Under the pieces are notes generated by a model, which saw only the letters and a list, made by a program, of their open reading frames with translations, did no database searches and was not told the DNA's origin. Positions 56,989 through 64,000 of a DNA stretch of 64,000 nt are shown in pieces; position 1 is the first letter of the stretch, and the number at the start of each line of letters is the position of its first letter. Source of the stretch: Gastranaerophilus sp944325835 (GTDB lineage: Bacteria > Cyanobacteriota > Vampirovibrionia > Gastranaerophilales > Gastranaerophilaceae); NCBI GenBank assembly GCA_963931575.1, contig OZ007029.1, positions 1,674,001 through 1,738,000 on the forward strand, written 5' to 3'. A program made the position numbers and the translations under genes.

Positions 56989-57149
56989 GTACAACTCATT
57001 ACACTTTTCTGTTTTTTCATTTTTCCATCCTTTCTTTTGCTTCGTTGGGCTGGCAAGCCCAACCTACTTTGGCATAAGGCAATAGGACTATTCTATCTCA
57101 TCCATTCGGCCATTACGACTTATTGCCTTATTTACTTATTGCCTCTTTC

Positions 57150-57178
57150 ATTATGTACCATGTTCCGTATTATGTCAA
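57150..57178 (-). promoter_or_regulatory. Promoter of pilin copy 7
   Basis: On the minus strand TTGACA (57178-57173), 17 bases, CATAAT (57155-57150). GGCAATAAG occurs twice downstream on the minus strand (57143-57135, 57127-57119), and the GGCCGAAT block matches copy 2. Confidence 0.7.
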
Positions 57179-57255
57179 CCGGTATGCTCAAATAAATAGT
57201 TGTCAGAAGTTATTATTTATAGTATCATAAAGCACATCAGGGTAGAGGGAAAGTT

Positions 57256-57966
57256 ATGAAAAAAGGCATCGTTTTATTAGCATTCAGCTTACTATTAGGA
57301 ACCGGCGCAATTGCGCAGGATACTATTATGATTACGGATTTAGACATGTATAACTTCTGGTCTAAAACCGGTAAATCACAGGAGAAAATTTCGCAGGTCA
57401 GCAAAAATTTAATACTTAAAAACAAAATCAACAAAAGAGTTCCGGTCATTGTAACCAGCAATACAGAAGTCAATGCCGTTACTAACCCTCTTACACGTCA
57501 GATAGAAATTTATTCAGGAATTCTGGGGTTGATTGACAACGATGATGAACTGGCTTTTATTATCGGACACGAAATGGCGCACGCGGTTGAATCTTACGAC
57601 GGGCCGTTTAAAATTATTGTTAATCAATGGAATTCTAAATCTTATGAATACAAATCCGATTTAAAAGCTATCGATTATATGGTAAACGCAGGTTATGACC
57701 CTATCTCTGCTATGATAATGCTCAATAAATTTTCTGCTGAACCTTTGAGCGATTGGGGATTTTTAAACACACACCCGAAAGGTTCTAAAAGATTGCTTGC
57801 TATGTACAAATATATTTACAGAAAATATCCGCAATATTTATCAAGCTCAAAAACCAACGATGCGTATTACAAAAATTTTGAATATATGTTTGAAGAAGAG
57901 TTAAAAGGCTTCCGCCATAGCGAATCAGTGCGCAAACAAAAACAACAGGAACGCGAGGCACTGTAA
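57256..57966 (+). CDS. Secreted M48-family metallopeptidase
   Basis: A signal peptide (FSLLLGTGAIAQ) is followed by a compact M48 catalytic domain with IIGHEMAHAVES (zinc HExxH near residue 100) and a third ligand in YEYKSDLKAIDYM. The Arg/His of THPKGSKRL helps the fold. 236 residues, with no membrane anchor beyond the signal, so a periplasmic peptidase. It overlaps the next gene by one base, suggesting an operon of envelope proteins. Confidence 0.9.
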   Translation: MKKGIVLLAFSLLLGTGAIAQDTIMITDLDMYNFWSKTGKSQEKISQVSKNLILKNKINKRVPVIVTSNTEVNAVTNPLTRQIEIYSGILGLIDNDDELAFIIGHEMAHAVESYDGPFKIIVNQWNSKSYEYKSDLKAIDYMVNAGYDPISAMIMLNKFSAEPLSDWGFLNTHPKGSKRLLAMYKYIYRKYPQYLSSSKTNDAYYKNFEYMFEEELKGFRHSESVRKQKQQEREAL

Positions 57967-58379
57967 TGAAAAAGTTTCTGCTGTTATTCATACTGGCAAG
58001 CCTGCCGCTTAGTGTAACCCCGGCTTTTGCAAAGAAAGAACTCGTCAACATAACACCTGTTGAAAAGATAACGACAGCCAATGACAAAGTTATGGAAGGT
58101 GATTATGTTAACTTTAAAATAGTAAATACCGACAAAATCCTCCGCGGACTGGTGGTTAAATATGAACCTAACGGAATGCTTGGCAAAGAGGCAATTCTTG
58201 TAATAGATCAGTTTTATGATACCCAAAGCGGCGAAAAATATACCGGAACGCTTGCCCTGAACGGCAGCCAGTACAATGAGGTTATGGAATATCTCACCTG
58301 GTTTGATTTATGGGCGCGTGGCGGCGAAGTTACAATTTTGCCGGATAAAGATGTATTTGGCTTATGGAGAGAAGAATGA
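57966..58379 (+). CDS. Exported protein of unknown function, paralogue of the next gene
   Basis: The 137-residue protein has a signal peptide (FILASLPLSVTPAFAK) and a small beta-rich domain: ITPVEKITTANDKVMEGDYV, with GLVVKYEPNGM. Its beginning matches the next gene's KISPLEPISTAYDETEVGDN, so the two are tandem paralogues. It overlaps the M48 gene by one base and shares the ATGA overlap with the next gene. Function unknown, likely periplasmic. Confidence 0.75.
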   Translation: MKKFLLLFILASLPLSVTPAFAKKELVNITPVEKITTANDKVMEGDYVNFKIVNTDKILRGLVVKYEPNGMLGKEAILVIDQFYDTQSGEKYTGTLALNGSQYNEVMEYLTWFDLWARGGEVTILPDKDVFGLWREE

Positions 58380-59032
58380 AAAAAATAAATAAAGCAGTTC
58401 TACGTCGCCTGCTTGCCCTGCTCCCGCAGGTCAACCCGCGACTGCGCTGTCTAATACGTCACTCAAAAGGCTCGGCCACTAAGTGGCTCCCCCATTTGGT
58501 TCATGAGTTTATGGTAGCGATTGATACAAATATGGCTCCGGCTCAACTGGGCGCGAGCCTTTCTCGGACAATTTTTATAACACTTTTACTACTGTTTAAT
58601 GCAGGTCTGACGATTGCTGCGGAAGAAAAAATTCCGATTAAGATCTCACCGCTTGAGCCGATTTCAACGGCCTATGACGAAACCGAGGTCGGCGATAATA
58701 TTCCGTTTCTTGTAGTTGAAGATGTTTATAAAAATGGCAAGCTCTTTATCAAAAAAGGTGTGACAATGTATGGTACGGTCGATTTTGTCAAAGAAAACGG
58801 CTGTCTTGCCGACCATGCAGAAATAGAATTTAAGACTTTCCGTGTCAGAAACGCGCAGGGTAAACTTTCAACGTTTAATTCAGAACTGCTGTTAACAGGT
58901 CTGAACACGTTAAAATGGTATAATCCGCGCTGGAAGAGAGTTATTAATTATTGCACAATGATTTTCCGCGGTAATGAAGTTGACATAAACCCGAACAACT
59001 CAGAACCGGTGTTCAATATCTGGTACAATTAA
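58376..59032 (+). CDS. Exported paralogue with a repeat element inserted inside its signal peptide region
   Basis: ATG 58376 overlaps the previous stop (ATGA). After MKKINK the frame is interrupted by a 178-base dispersed element that encodes AVLRRLLALLPQVNPRLRCL and more in frame, then resumes as FITLLLLFNAGLTIAAEEKI, the hydrophobic core and cleavage region of a signal peptide. The mature domain (KIPIKISPLEPISTAYDE...) pairs with the preceding gene. The N-terminal ~60 extra residues are repeat-derived. Export could still work if translation restarts downstream or the internal signal acts; otherwise the gene may be impaired. No frameshift is seen. Confidence 0.72.
   Translation: MKKINKAVLRRLLALLPQVNPRLRCLIRHSKGSATKWLPHLVHEFMVAIDTNMAPAQLGASLSRTIFITLLLLFNAGLTIAAEEKIPIKISPLEPISTAYDETEVGDNIPFLVVEDVYKNGKLFIKKGVTMYGTVDFVKENGCLADHAEIEFKTFRVRNAQGKLSTFNSELLLTGLNTLKWYNPRWKRVINYCTMIFRGNEVDINPNNSEPVFNIWYN
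58393..58570 (+). repeat. Dispersed nested-palindrome element inside a coding sequence
   Basis: AGCAGTTCTACGTCGCC to CTTTCTCGGACA. AAAGGCTCG (58466-58474) pairs with CGAGCCTTT (58554-58562). Relative to the 46.7 kb copy, the A-T pair is replaced by a G-C pair on both sides. Confidence 0.85.
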
Positions 59033-59163
59033 CACGGATAATATCCGACAGATTAATTTTCAATCCCTCGATTTCATCCTATTGGTTTATGCATATAAAC
59101 CTGTTGATTGATGTCTGTTGATTTAAAAACAAGTAATATTGATGTGTAAGAAAAGAGGGATAA

Positions 59164-59754
59164 ATGTTCAAAAGAGTTTTAACATCATTAATAGTCCTGG
59201 GGATGGCTGCACCGGTGAGTTTTGCAGCAGAGAACTTTTTGAACTCTGTTGTCTTTGAGCAAAACGAAGGGCAATATAATATTGTTCTGCGTTCCGATAC
59301 GCCTGCAAAGGTGAAAAAAAGCTCTCAGGGCAGCGACAAAATTACACTTACTCTCAAAGGTATTAAACCGGCAAATAACATAAATACGATTTATAAAAAC
59401 GTAAAAGGCGCAAACCCGCTGGTGATAGAAACTACGGGTGAAAATGAGCTAAAACTCCAAATCCAGGCCCCGAATGCGGCAAGTGCAAATATCATTTTCA
59501 ACACACCTGATTCTGCGCCGATATTTGTAGGTGAAAGATTCGGGCACGAAAAACTCAACTGGACGCTCACTGTTCTGACTCTTGCCGGAATTGTCCTCTA
59601 TTCTACAAACAGAAGAACAAGAAAAGTATGCCAGAGAAGAGAACTGCGCGACAGAGAAATAGAATTCTACAAAGCAAAATTACCTAGTATGAACTACAAA
59701 CCGGAATATAAATACGCAATGAACACAATTAAAAAAGAAACTATACTCAAATAA
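59164..59754 (+). CDS. Exported AMIN-like domain protein with C-terminal membrane helix
   Basis: A signal peptide (LTSLIVLGMAAPVSFAAE) is followed by a beta-rich domain resembling AMIN (FLNSVVFEQNEGQYNIVLRS, residues 25-110), the peptidoglycan-targeting module. A single membrane helix (LNWTLTVLTLAGIVLYS) follows near residue 140, and a basic cytosolic tail (RRTRKVCQRRELRDREIEF). Probably spans the periplasm to the membrane. Function unknown. Shine-Dalgarno AGAGGGA is present. Confidence 0.7.
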   Translation: MFKRVLTSLIVLGMAAPVSFAAENFLNSVVFEQNEGQYNIVLRSDTPAKVKKSSQGSDKITLTLKGIKPANNINTIYKNVKGANPLVIETTGENELKLQIQAPNAASANIIFNTPDSAPIFVGERFGHEKLNWTLTVLTLAGIVLYSTNRRTRKVCQRRELRDREIEFYKAKLPSMNYKPEYKYAMNTIKKETILK

Positions 59755-59790
59755 GAATATAAATCTTTTTTAACAAGCCAACACTAAAAC

Positions 59791-60903
59791 TTAAATCCTT
59801 TCACGAATAATCTGCTCAATGATTTGGGCAGATTTTCCATTTCCATAAGGATTTTGCGCCTTCAAACGTGATACGGAACGCTCAACGGCAAGAACCTTTT
59901 CACTTTCTGTCAGGATTTTATCATAATCGGCCCCGACCAGAATAGAAACGCCGGCTTCAATTCCTTCTTTGCGTTCGGTTTCATAGCGTAAAACTATTGT
60001 CGGACAGGCAAAAGACGGTGCTTCCTCTTGAATACCGCCGGAATCCGTCAGGATTAATTTGGCATTTTTCATCAGGTAAACCAGATTAGGGTAATCAAGC
60101 GGTGTCAGAAGTTTTACATTTTCATAACCGCCGAGCCGCGCATGAATTTTATCCTTAACGTTCGGATTCGGGTGAACCGGTATAACAAATGTATGATCAG
60201 TATACTTTTTGACAAGAAATTCAATTGCAGATAGAATTCTATCCAGACGCTCGCCGTGATTTTCGCGTCTGTGCACCGTAATCAGAACTAATTTATCATC
60301 AATTTTTACACCTTGAGCGGCAAAGAATTCTCCCGCACGGTTTAGTGTTTCTTCCGTCAGACAGAAAAGTGCGTCAATTACCGTGTTTCCGGTAACAAAA
60401 ATTTTATCTGCGGAAATATCTTCTTTTAAAAGCGCGTTTTTATTTGTTTCGGTCGGGCAGAAATTCAACGCAGCAATACGGGAAGTCATCTGCCGCATAG
60501 CTTCCTCCGGATACGGCTCAAAAAGGTCATAAGAACGCAGCCCTGCTTCAACATGAAGCACAGGAATTTTATTATAAAAACTTGCAAGCGCACCGCTCAA
60601 AACAGTAATTGTGTCCCCCTGAACGACTGTTGCATCAAAAGTTTCAGCCTTATACACTTCATCAAGCGCCTTCAATAAACGCGCCTGAACCTCCAATAAT
60701 GTCTGATTAGGCTTCATACAATCCAAATTGTAGTCCGCATTCAAACCAAAATAAGCCAGTGTCTGGTTAGAAAGTTCCTTCTGCTGCTCGGTGTTACAAA
60801 TACGAACATCGTAAAGTTCCGGAAACTTTCTCAACTCAAGGATTAACGGTGCTAACTTTATAACCTCGGGACGCGTCCCGAATACAAACAAAATTCTCTT
60901 CAT
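59791..60903 (-). CDS. wecB: UDP-N-acetylglucosamine 2-epimerase (non-hydrolysing)
   Basis: WecB interconverts UDP-GlcNAc and UDP-ManNAc for surface polysaccharides. The 370-residue protein has FGTRPEVIKLAPLILEL at the start, HVEAGLRSYD, FVTGNTVIDALF, VHRRENHGERL and TDSGGIQEEAPSF (substrate site). The leader before the ATG is about 6 bases after a TAAAAT, without a Shine-Dalgarno. Stands alone, upstream of lipA on the same strand by reading order. Confidence 0.95.
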   Translation of the reverse strand: MKRILFVFGTRPEVIKLAPLILELRKFPELYDVRICNTEQQKELSNQTLAYFGLNADYNLDCMKPNQTLLEVQARLLKALDEVYKAETFDATVVQGDTITVLSGALASFYNKIPVLHVEAGLRSYDLFEPYPEEAMRQMTSRIAALNFCPTETNKNALLKEDISADKIFVTGNTVIDALFCLTEETLNRAGEFFAAQGVKIDDKLVLITVHRRENHGERLDRILSAIEFLVKKYTDHTFVIPVHPNPNVKDKIHARLGGYENVKLLTPLDYPNLVYLMKNAKLILTDSGGIQEEAPSFACPTIVLRYETERKEGIEAGVSILVGADYDKILTESEKVLAVERSVSRLKAQNPYGNGKSAQIIEQIIRERI

Positions 60904-60930
60904 AAACTTATTTTATCATAAAAAATAAAT

Positions 60931-61785
60931 TTAGATACCTGCACACTCGTATGCATTATATGAACTTCTGACAAGCGGGCCTATTTGAAAATTTTTGAAC
61001 CCGCATTTACGCGCCAGAGCCTTCAAGTCCTCATATTCTTCAAGCGAGTAATATTTTGCGACTTCAAGGTGCTGTTTAGAAGGCTGAATGTATTGCCCGA
61101 CAGTTAAAATATCACACCCGACTTCACGTAAATCGTTGAAAGTCGCTTCAATCTGGTCAAAGGTTTCGCCCAGACCTATCATCAAACCGGACTTTGTTTT
61201 AATGTCAGAATTTTCCTTGATATATTTTAAGACCTCAAGCGAGGTTCTGTAATTACCCTGCGGGCGTGCGGTTTTAAAAACGGCCTCGACGGTTTCAATA
61301 TTGTGGTTAAAAACGTCCGGATGCGCTTTAATAATAATATCAAGCGCCTCTTTTTCACCTTTAAAATCCGGAGTCAGAATTTCAATTTTTGTGGCCGGCG
61401 AAATTTTTCTGATTTCTTCAATGCAGCGTGCGAAATGTTGTGCCCCCCCATCAGGCAAATCGTCACGGGTCACAGAAGTTATAACCGCATATTTAAGCCC
61501 CAGATCCGCAACAGCTTTTGCAACGTGTTCCGGCTCCATAGGGTCAAGCGCCTCCGGACGCTCGCAGGAAATATTGCAATAGCGGCAGTTTCGTGTACAG
61601 ACATTACCCATAATCAGAAAAGTTGCTGTGTTTTTTGTATAACATTCGTTTTTGTTAGGGCAGCGTGCGTTTTCGCAAACTGTGTTCAAACAGTTGTTGC
61701 GCAAAACCCTGCGTACATTCCGTGTTGTTTCCGTATCAATAATCGGTCGTTTCAAAAATTCAGGTAATCTTTCTCTCATCCGCAC
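60931..61785 (-). CDS. lipA: Lipoyl synthase
   Basis: LipA inserts two sulfur atoms into octanoyl groups using radical SAM chemistry. The 284-residue protein has the auxiliary cluster Cys NTVCENARCPNKNECY, the radical SAM motif CTRNCRYCNI near residue 60, and a C-terminal GPLVRSSYNA with the auxiliary Ser (RSSY). All are intact. LipB/LplA is not in this window, but the dihydrolipoamide dehydrogenase gene at 62.3 kb fits with lipoylated complexes. Confidence 0.97.
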   Translation of the reverse strand: MRMRERLPEFLKRPIIDTETTRNVRRVLRNNCLNTVCENARCPNKNECYTKNTATFLIMGNVCTRNCRYCNISCERPEALDPMEPEHVAKAVADLGLKYAVITSVTRDDLPDGGAQHFARCIEEIRKISPATKIEILTPDFKGEKEALDIIIKAHPDVFNHNIETVEAVFKTARPQGNYRTSLEVLKYIKENSDIKTKSGLMIGLGETFDQIEATFNDLREVGCDILTVGQYIQPSKQHLEVAKYYSLEEYEDLKALARKCGFKNFQIGPLVRSSYNAYECAGI

Positions 61786-61897
61786 CTCAAAAGCATTTCT
61801 CCGCTGCTAACATTAAGAATTATATATCAATGTCCGAAAAATGTTGATTTTTTTAATAAAAAGTAATATAAATATATATATAACAGGAGATGAAATT

Positions 61898-62197
61898 ATG
61901 AAAAAATTCTTATTGATTATATGTGCATTGTGCGTAACCCAGACTGCATTTGCTGCATTGGACAGAGATTATTTTGATTACACACAGACACCGGAATATC
62001 AAGCAATCCCTGTTGATACAAGCGCCGTAAACAATACCTCCGGCACAACTACGGGCGAAACCGTAACCACAACAAAAGTTGTTAAAAAAACTGTCAAGGG
62101 CAAAAAAAGAATAAGATTCGGTAACGAAGGCTCAAGCTGGATTAACACATACTGGAACTTCGGACAGCCAAACTACGGCGAAACCGGCAGATTCTAA
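61898..62197 (+). CDS. Small exported protein, Thr-rich centre
   Basis: The chosen ATG is 61898, after AGGAGATG; an upstream in-frame start has no Shine-Dalgarno. The 99-residue protein has a signal peptide (FLLIICALCVTQTAFAA), a Thr-rich middle (NNTSGTTTGETVTTTK), a basic patch (KKTVKGKKRIR) and a conserved-looking end NTYWNFGQPNYGE. Function unknown; probably periplasmic or outer-surface. Confidence 0.7.
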   Translation: MKKFLLIICALCVTQTAFAALDRDYFDYTQTPEYQAIPVDTSAVNNTSGTTTGETVTTTKVVKKTVKGKKRIRFGNEGSSWINTYWNFGQPNYGETGRF

Positions 62198-62266
62198 CCT
62201 GCCGAGCCGGACTGAATTTTGGCTGAATGCGTGCACGGCGGCTTTCACCGCAAAGCGCAGAACAGT

Positions 62267-63496
62267 TTATAAACATTCTAAAATTCCTTCCGAATAAGTC
62301 GGGTGCGCAAAGCACACTTCTTTAAGTTTTTCGGCAGGAATTTTGTTTTGGATAGCGATTAAGACCTGATGTATCAGCGAGGACGCTTCTTTAGAAATAA
62401 TATGCGCCCCGACGATTAAACCGTTTTGCGTCAAAAGTTTTATAAACCCGTCAGTACAGTTATCGCAGTGAGATTTGCCAAGAGCCGAGATTAAAATCAT
62501 TGATTTTTCAAAAGTTCCGGCTTCCAAATCCTGTTCGCGCGCGCCGACCCAGGCAATTTCAGGAGTTCCGTAAATCACTGACGGAACCAGGGTTTCATCA
62601 AACGCAATTCCTTCTACCGAACGCATAGCCTGCTTAATTGCGCAGTGTGCAAGCTGAATTCCGCCGGAAACATCTCCGAGATATTCAACACCCTCGACTT
62701 TTTCACATGCGGCCGGAACCCTGCCCACAGACATCAAAACTTTTTCCGGCTTAATTATCTCCCCGCTTGAAAGCTTAACTTCACCGTTTACGACACTCTC
62801 AACGGAGGTTCCTGTATAAAATTTTATTTTTTTAGATTTAAAAATTCTCTCAACACGTTTTGAAACCTCAATATCCGCAATAGGCAGTAAATTTTTGGCG
62901 ACCTCAACGACAGTAACTTCAGTTCCAAGTGCAGAAAAAATCCGCGCCCATTCAAGCCCGATTGCCCCTGAGCCGATTATGAGAATACTTTGCGGAAGCT
63001 TTGTCAAAGCCAGAACATCATCAGAACTCAAAATAAAATTGTGATCAAATTTTATATTTGGAAGCTCTCGAGGCAGAGAACCCGTTGCCGCAATAATTTT
63101 GGCACACTCAAAAATCTCGCCGTCTGCATCAATATGATTACGGTCTTTGATAGACGCTTTCGCATTGATAACGTCAATTTTGGCGTTCTTAATCGAGAGT
63201 TCCAAATTTTTTCGGAGTTTTTCAACAACGGCATCTTTATGCGCCATTATCGCAGAAAAATCCGCTTTTACGCCTTCTACAATAATACCGAGTTCATCTG
63301 CGCAGGAAAGTTCTGAAAAAAGTTCCGCGCTATGTAGAATTGTTTTTGTCGGAATACAGCCGCGGTTTAAACAAACGCCGCCGATTTTATCTTTTTCAAA
63401 AAGAACAACACTTAACCCGCATTTTCTTGCATGAAGCGCAGCTGTATATCCTGCCGGCCCGCCGCCGATTATCCCTAAATCATATTCTTTATTCAT
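62267..63496 (-). CDS. lpd: Dihydrolipoamide dehydrogenase (short linker form)
   Basis: Lpd is the E3 FAD enzyme that reoxidises lipoyl groups. ATG 63496 follows GAGGTG. Motifs: DLGIIGGGPAGYTAALHARK, the redox disulfide GVCLNRGCIPTKT, NAD site IIGSGAIGLEWARIF, and the catalytic HPTYSEG. About 409 residues, shorter than the usual 460-470, because the segment between the NAD domain's SVGRVPA and the YLGDVSGG FAD motif is compressed by some 30 residues. A related oxidoreductase is possible, but the disulfide and His-Glu pair fit Lpd. Confidence 0.9.
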   Translation of the reverse strand: MNKEYDLGIIGGGPAGYTAALHARKCGLSVVLFEKDKIGGVCLNRGCIPTKTILHSAELFSELSCADELGIIVEGVKADFSAIMAHKDAVVEKLRKNLELSIKNAKIDVINAKASIKDRNHIDADGEIFECAKIIAATGSLPRELPNIKFDHNFILSSDDVLALTKLPQSILIIGSGAIGLEWARIFSALGTEVTVVEVAKNLLPIADIEVSKRVERIFKSKKIKFYTGTSVESVVNGEVKLSSGEIIKPEKVLMSVGRVPAACEKVEGVEYLGDVSGGIQLAHCAIKQAMRSVEGIAFDETLVPSVIYGTPEIAWVGAREQDLEAGTFEKSMILISALGKSHCDNCTDGFIKLLTQNGLIVGAHIISKEASSLIHQVLIAIQNKIPAEKLKEVCFAHPTYSEGILECL

Positions 63497-63549
63497 TAAC
63501 ACCTCTACCTATTATGCAAATTCAAGTAAGAAGCCGCCCTGACCGGTAT

Positions 63550-64000
63550 TTAACGTGTATAAACCCGCGGCAACCGGACTTTCAAACGGCATGTCAGCTC
63601 ATAATTGATTGTGCCGAGAATTTTTGCCCACTCATCAATTGTCATTGCACCGTCGCCGATAAGTGTCACAACATCCCCGACAGACGCGTCCACACCGGTT
63701 ATGTCAAACATCATCTGATCCATTGTGATATTGCCTATCTGACGAATTTTTTTGCCGTTGAGTTCAGCCGTAATCCTGTTAGATAAAAGCCTTGAAACTC
63801 CGTCCGCGTAGCCGACAGGAATTGTCGCAACTTTTACCGGAACATCTGTTTTAAAGGTGTGGCAATAGCTGACGCCTGCCGGTGCACCGGTTTCGTGAAT
63901 GTGCACAATTCTACCTTTCAAAGACATTAAAGGCTTCAAATCCGGTTTTTTAAAATCCTTGTCTGTGAAAAGCAGTTCTCCGCCACCTGCTTGGCAAACG
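63550..64000 (-). CDS. alr: Alanine racemase, C-terminal part (cut by window edge)
   Basis: Alr makes D-Ala for peptidoglycan. The visible part has SLKGRIVHIHETGAPAGVSY (catalytic Tyr region), VATIPVGYADGVSRLLS, GNITMDQMMFDITG and the C-terminal GTINYELTCRLKVRLPR. The frame stays open to base 64000. Immediately before LKPLMSLKG the last ~30 bases of the window are the start of the dispersed repeat (AGCAGTTCTCCGCC), in frame, so the gene may hold an insertion. The part beyond the edge is not visible. Confidence 0.88.
   Translation of the reverse strand, partial: VCQAGGGELLFTDKDFKKPDLKPLMSLKGRIVHIHETGAPAGVSYCHTFKTDVPVKVATIPVGYADGVSRLLSNRITAELNGKKIRQIGNITMDQMMFDITGVDASVGDVVTLIGDGAMTIDEWAKILGTINYELTCRLKVRLPRVYTR
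63971..64000 (+). repeat. Start of another dispersed nested-palindrome element, cut by the window edge
   Basis: AGCAGTTCTCCGCCACCTGC matches the left end of the elements at 33.2 and 46.7 kb. It lies inside the alr reading frame. Confidence 0.7.

Overview
The window looks like a chromosome segment of a gut-type, non-photosynthetic cyanobacterial relative, most likely Gastranaerophilales/Vampirovibrionia (Melainabacteria). This is inferred from the long RecG N-terminus, the prepilin family with an FTMAEILL...GIVxxIT-type N-terminus followed by a 'DLNGNKGPNTVGKD' segment, and flagellar genes beside proteins starting MG(L/M)xASQAR. I could not run a 16S search, which would settle the placement. 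Base composition is AT-rich, and most of the sequence is single-copy housekeeping DNA.

Layout. 0-14 kb: end of a class III nucleotide cyclase, recG, two proteins of unknown function flanking a candidate small RNA, a Na/Pi cotransporter, mscL, a SEC-C protein, a BaiN-like flavoprotein and folK. 15.5-33 kb: a flagellum-associated block interrupted by an rRNA operon (16S-23S-5S, minus strand, no tRNA in the spacer). It holds three ASQAR-family genes, each behind a near-perfect sigma-28 (FliA) promoter, then yidD, a tiny hydrophobic ORF, and the minus-strand run fliE-fliF-fliG-like-fliH-flhA. 33-46 kb: tgt, ndk, lepA, a MATE exporter, an AGCS symporter and a uracil-DNA glycosylase, interleaved with pilin islands. 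46.9-54 kb: murF-mraY-murD-ftsW-murG-folC, with overlapping genes. 54-64 kb: a glycosyltransferase, small envelope proteins, a UDP-GlcNAc epimerase, lipA, lpd and the end of alr.

The main discovery candidate is a dispersed family of seven prepilin-like genes (near 7.3, 14.3, 34.4, 37.7, 38.9, 45.3 and 55.7 kb). Each has an almost invariant type IV prepilin N-terminus and a divergent C-terminal domain resembling the Lcl_C/DUF1566 C-type-lectin-like fold. They appear to be controlled in two ways. Three copies (34.4, 37.7, 45.3 kb) each have a divergent XRE-type regulator and palindromic spacer DNA. Four copies (7.3, 14.3, 38.9, 55.7 kb) carry a poly-G tract just after the start codon with the best Shine-Dalgarno sequence. 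In all four that start is out of frame with the pilin as assembled, and a change of one or two G would restore one long ORF. This is the architecture of a phase-variable adhesin repertoire.

The second theme is a mosaic of nested palindromic repeats (full-size examples at 10.4, 33.2, 46.7 and 58.4 kb; modules in the rRNA spacers and pilin leaders). Copies keep base-paired stems while the paired sequences differ, which suggests a structured element. Several insertions lie in frame inside coding sequences. The third theme is the sigma-28-controlled ASQAR proteins, with conserved N- and C-termini and variable centres, as expected for substrates or axial components of the flagellar export system encoded next to them.
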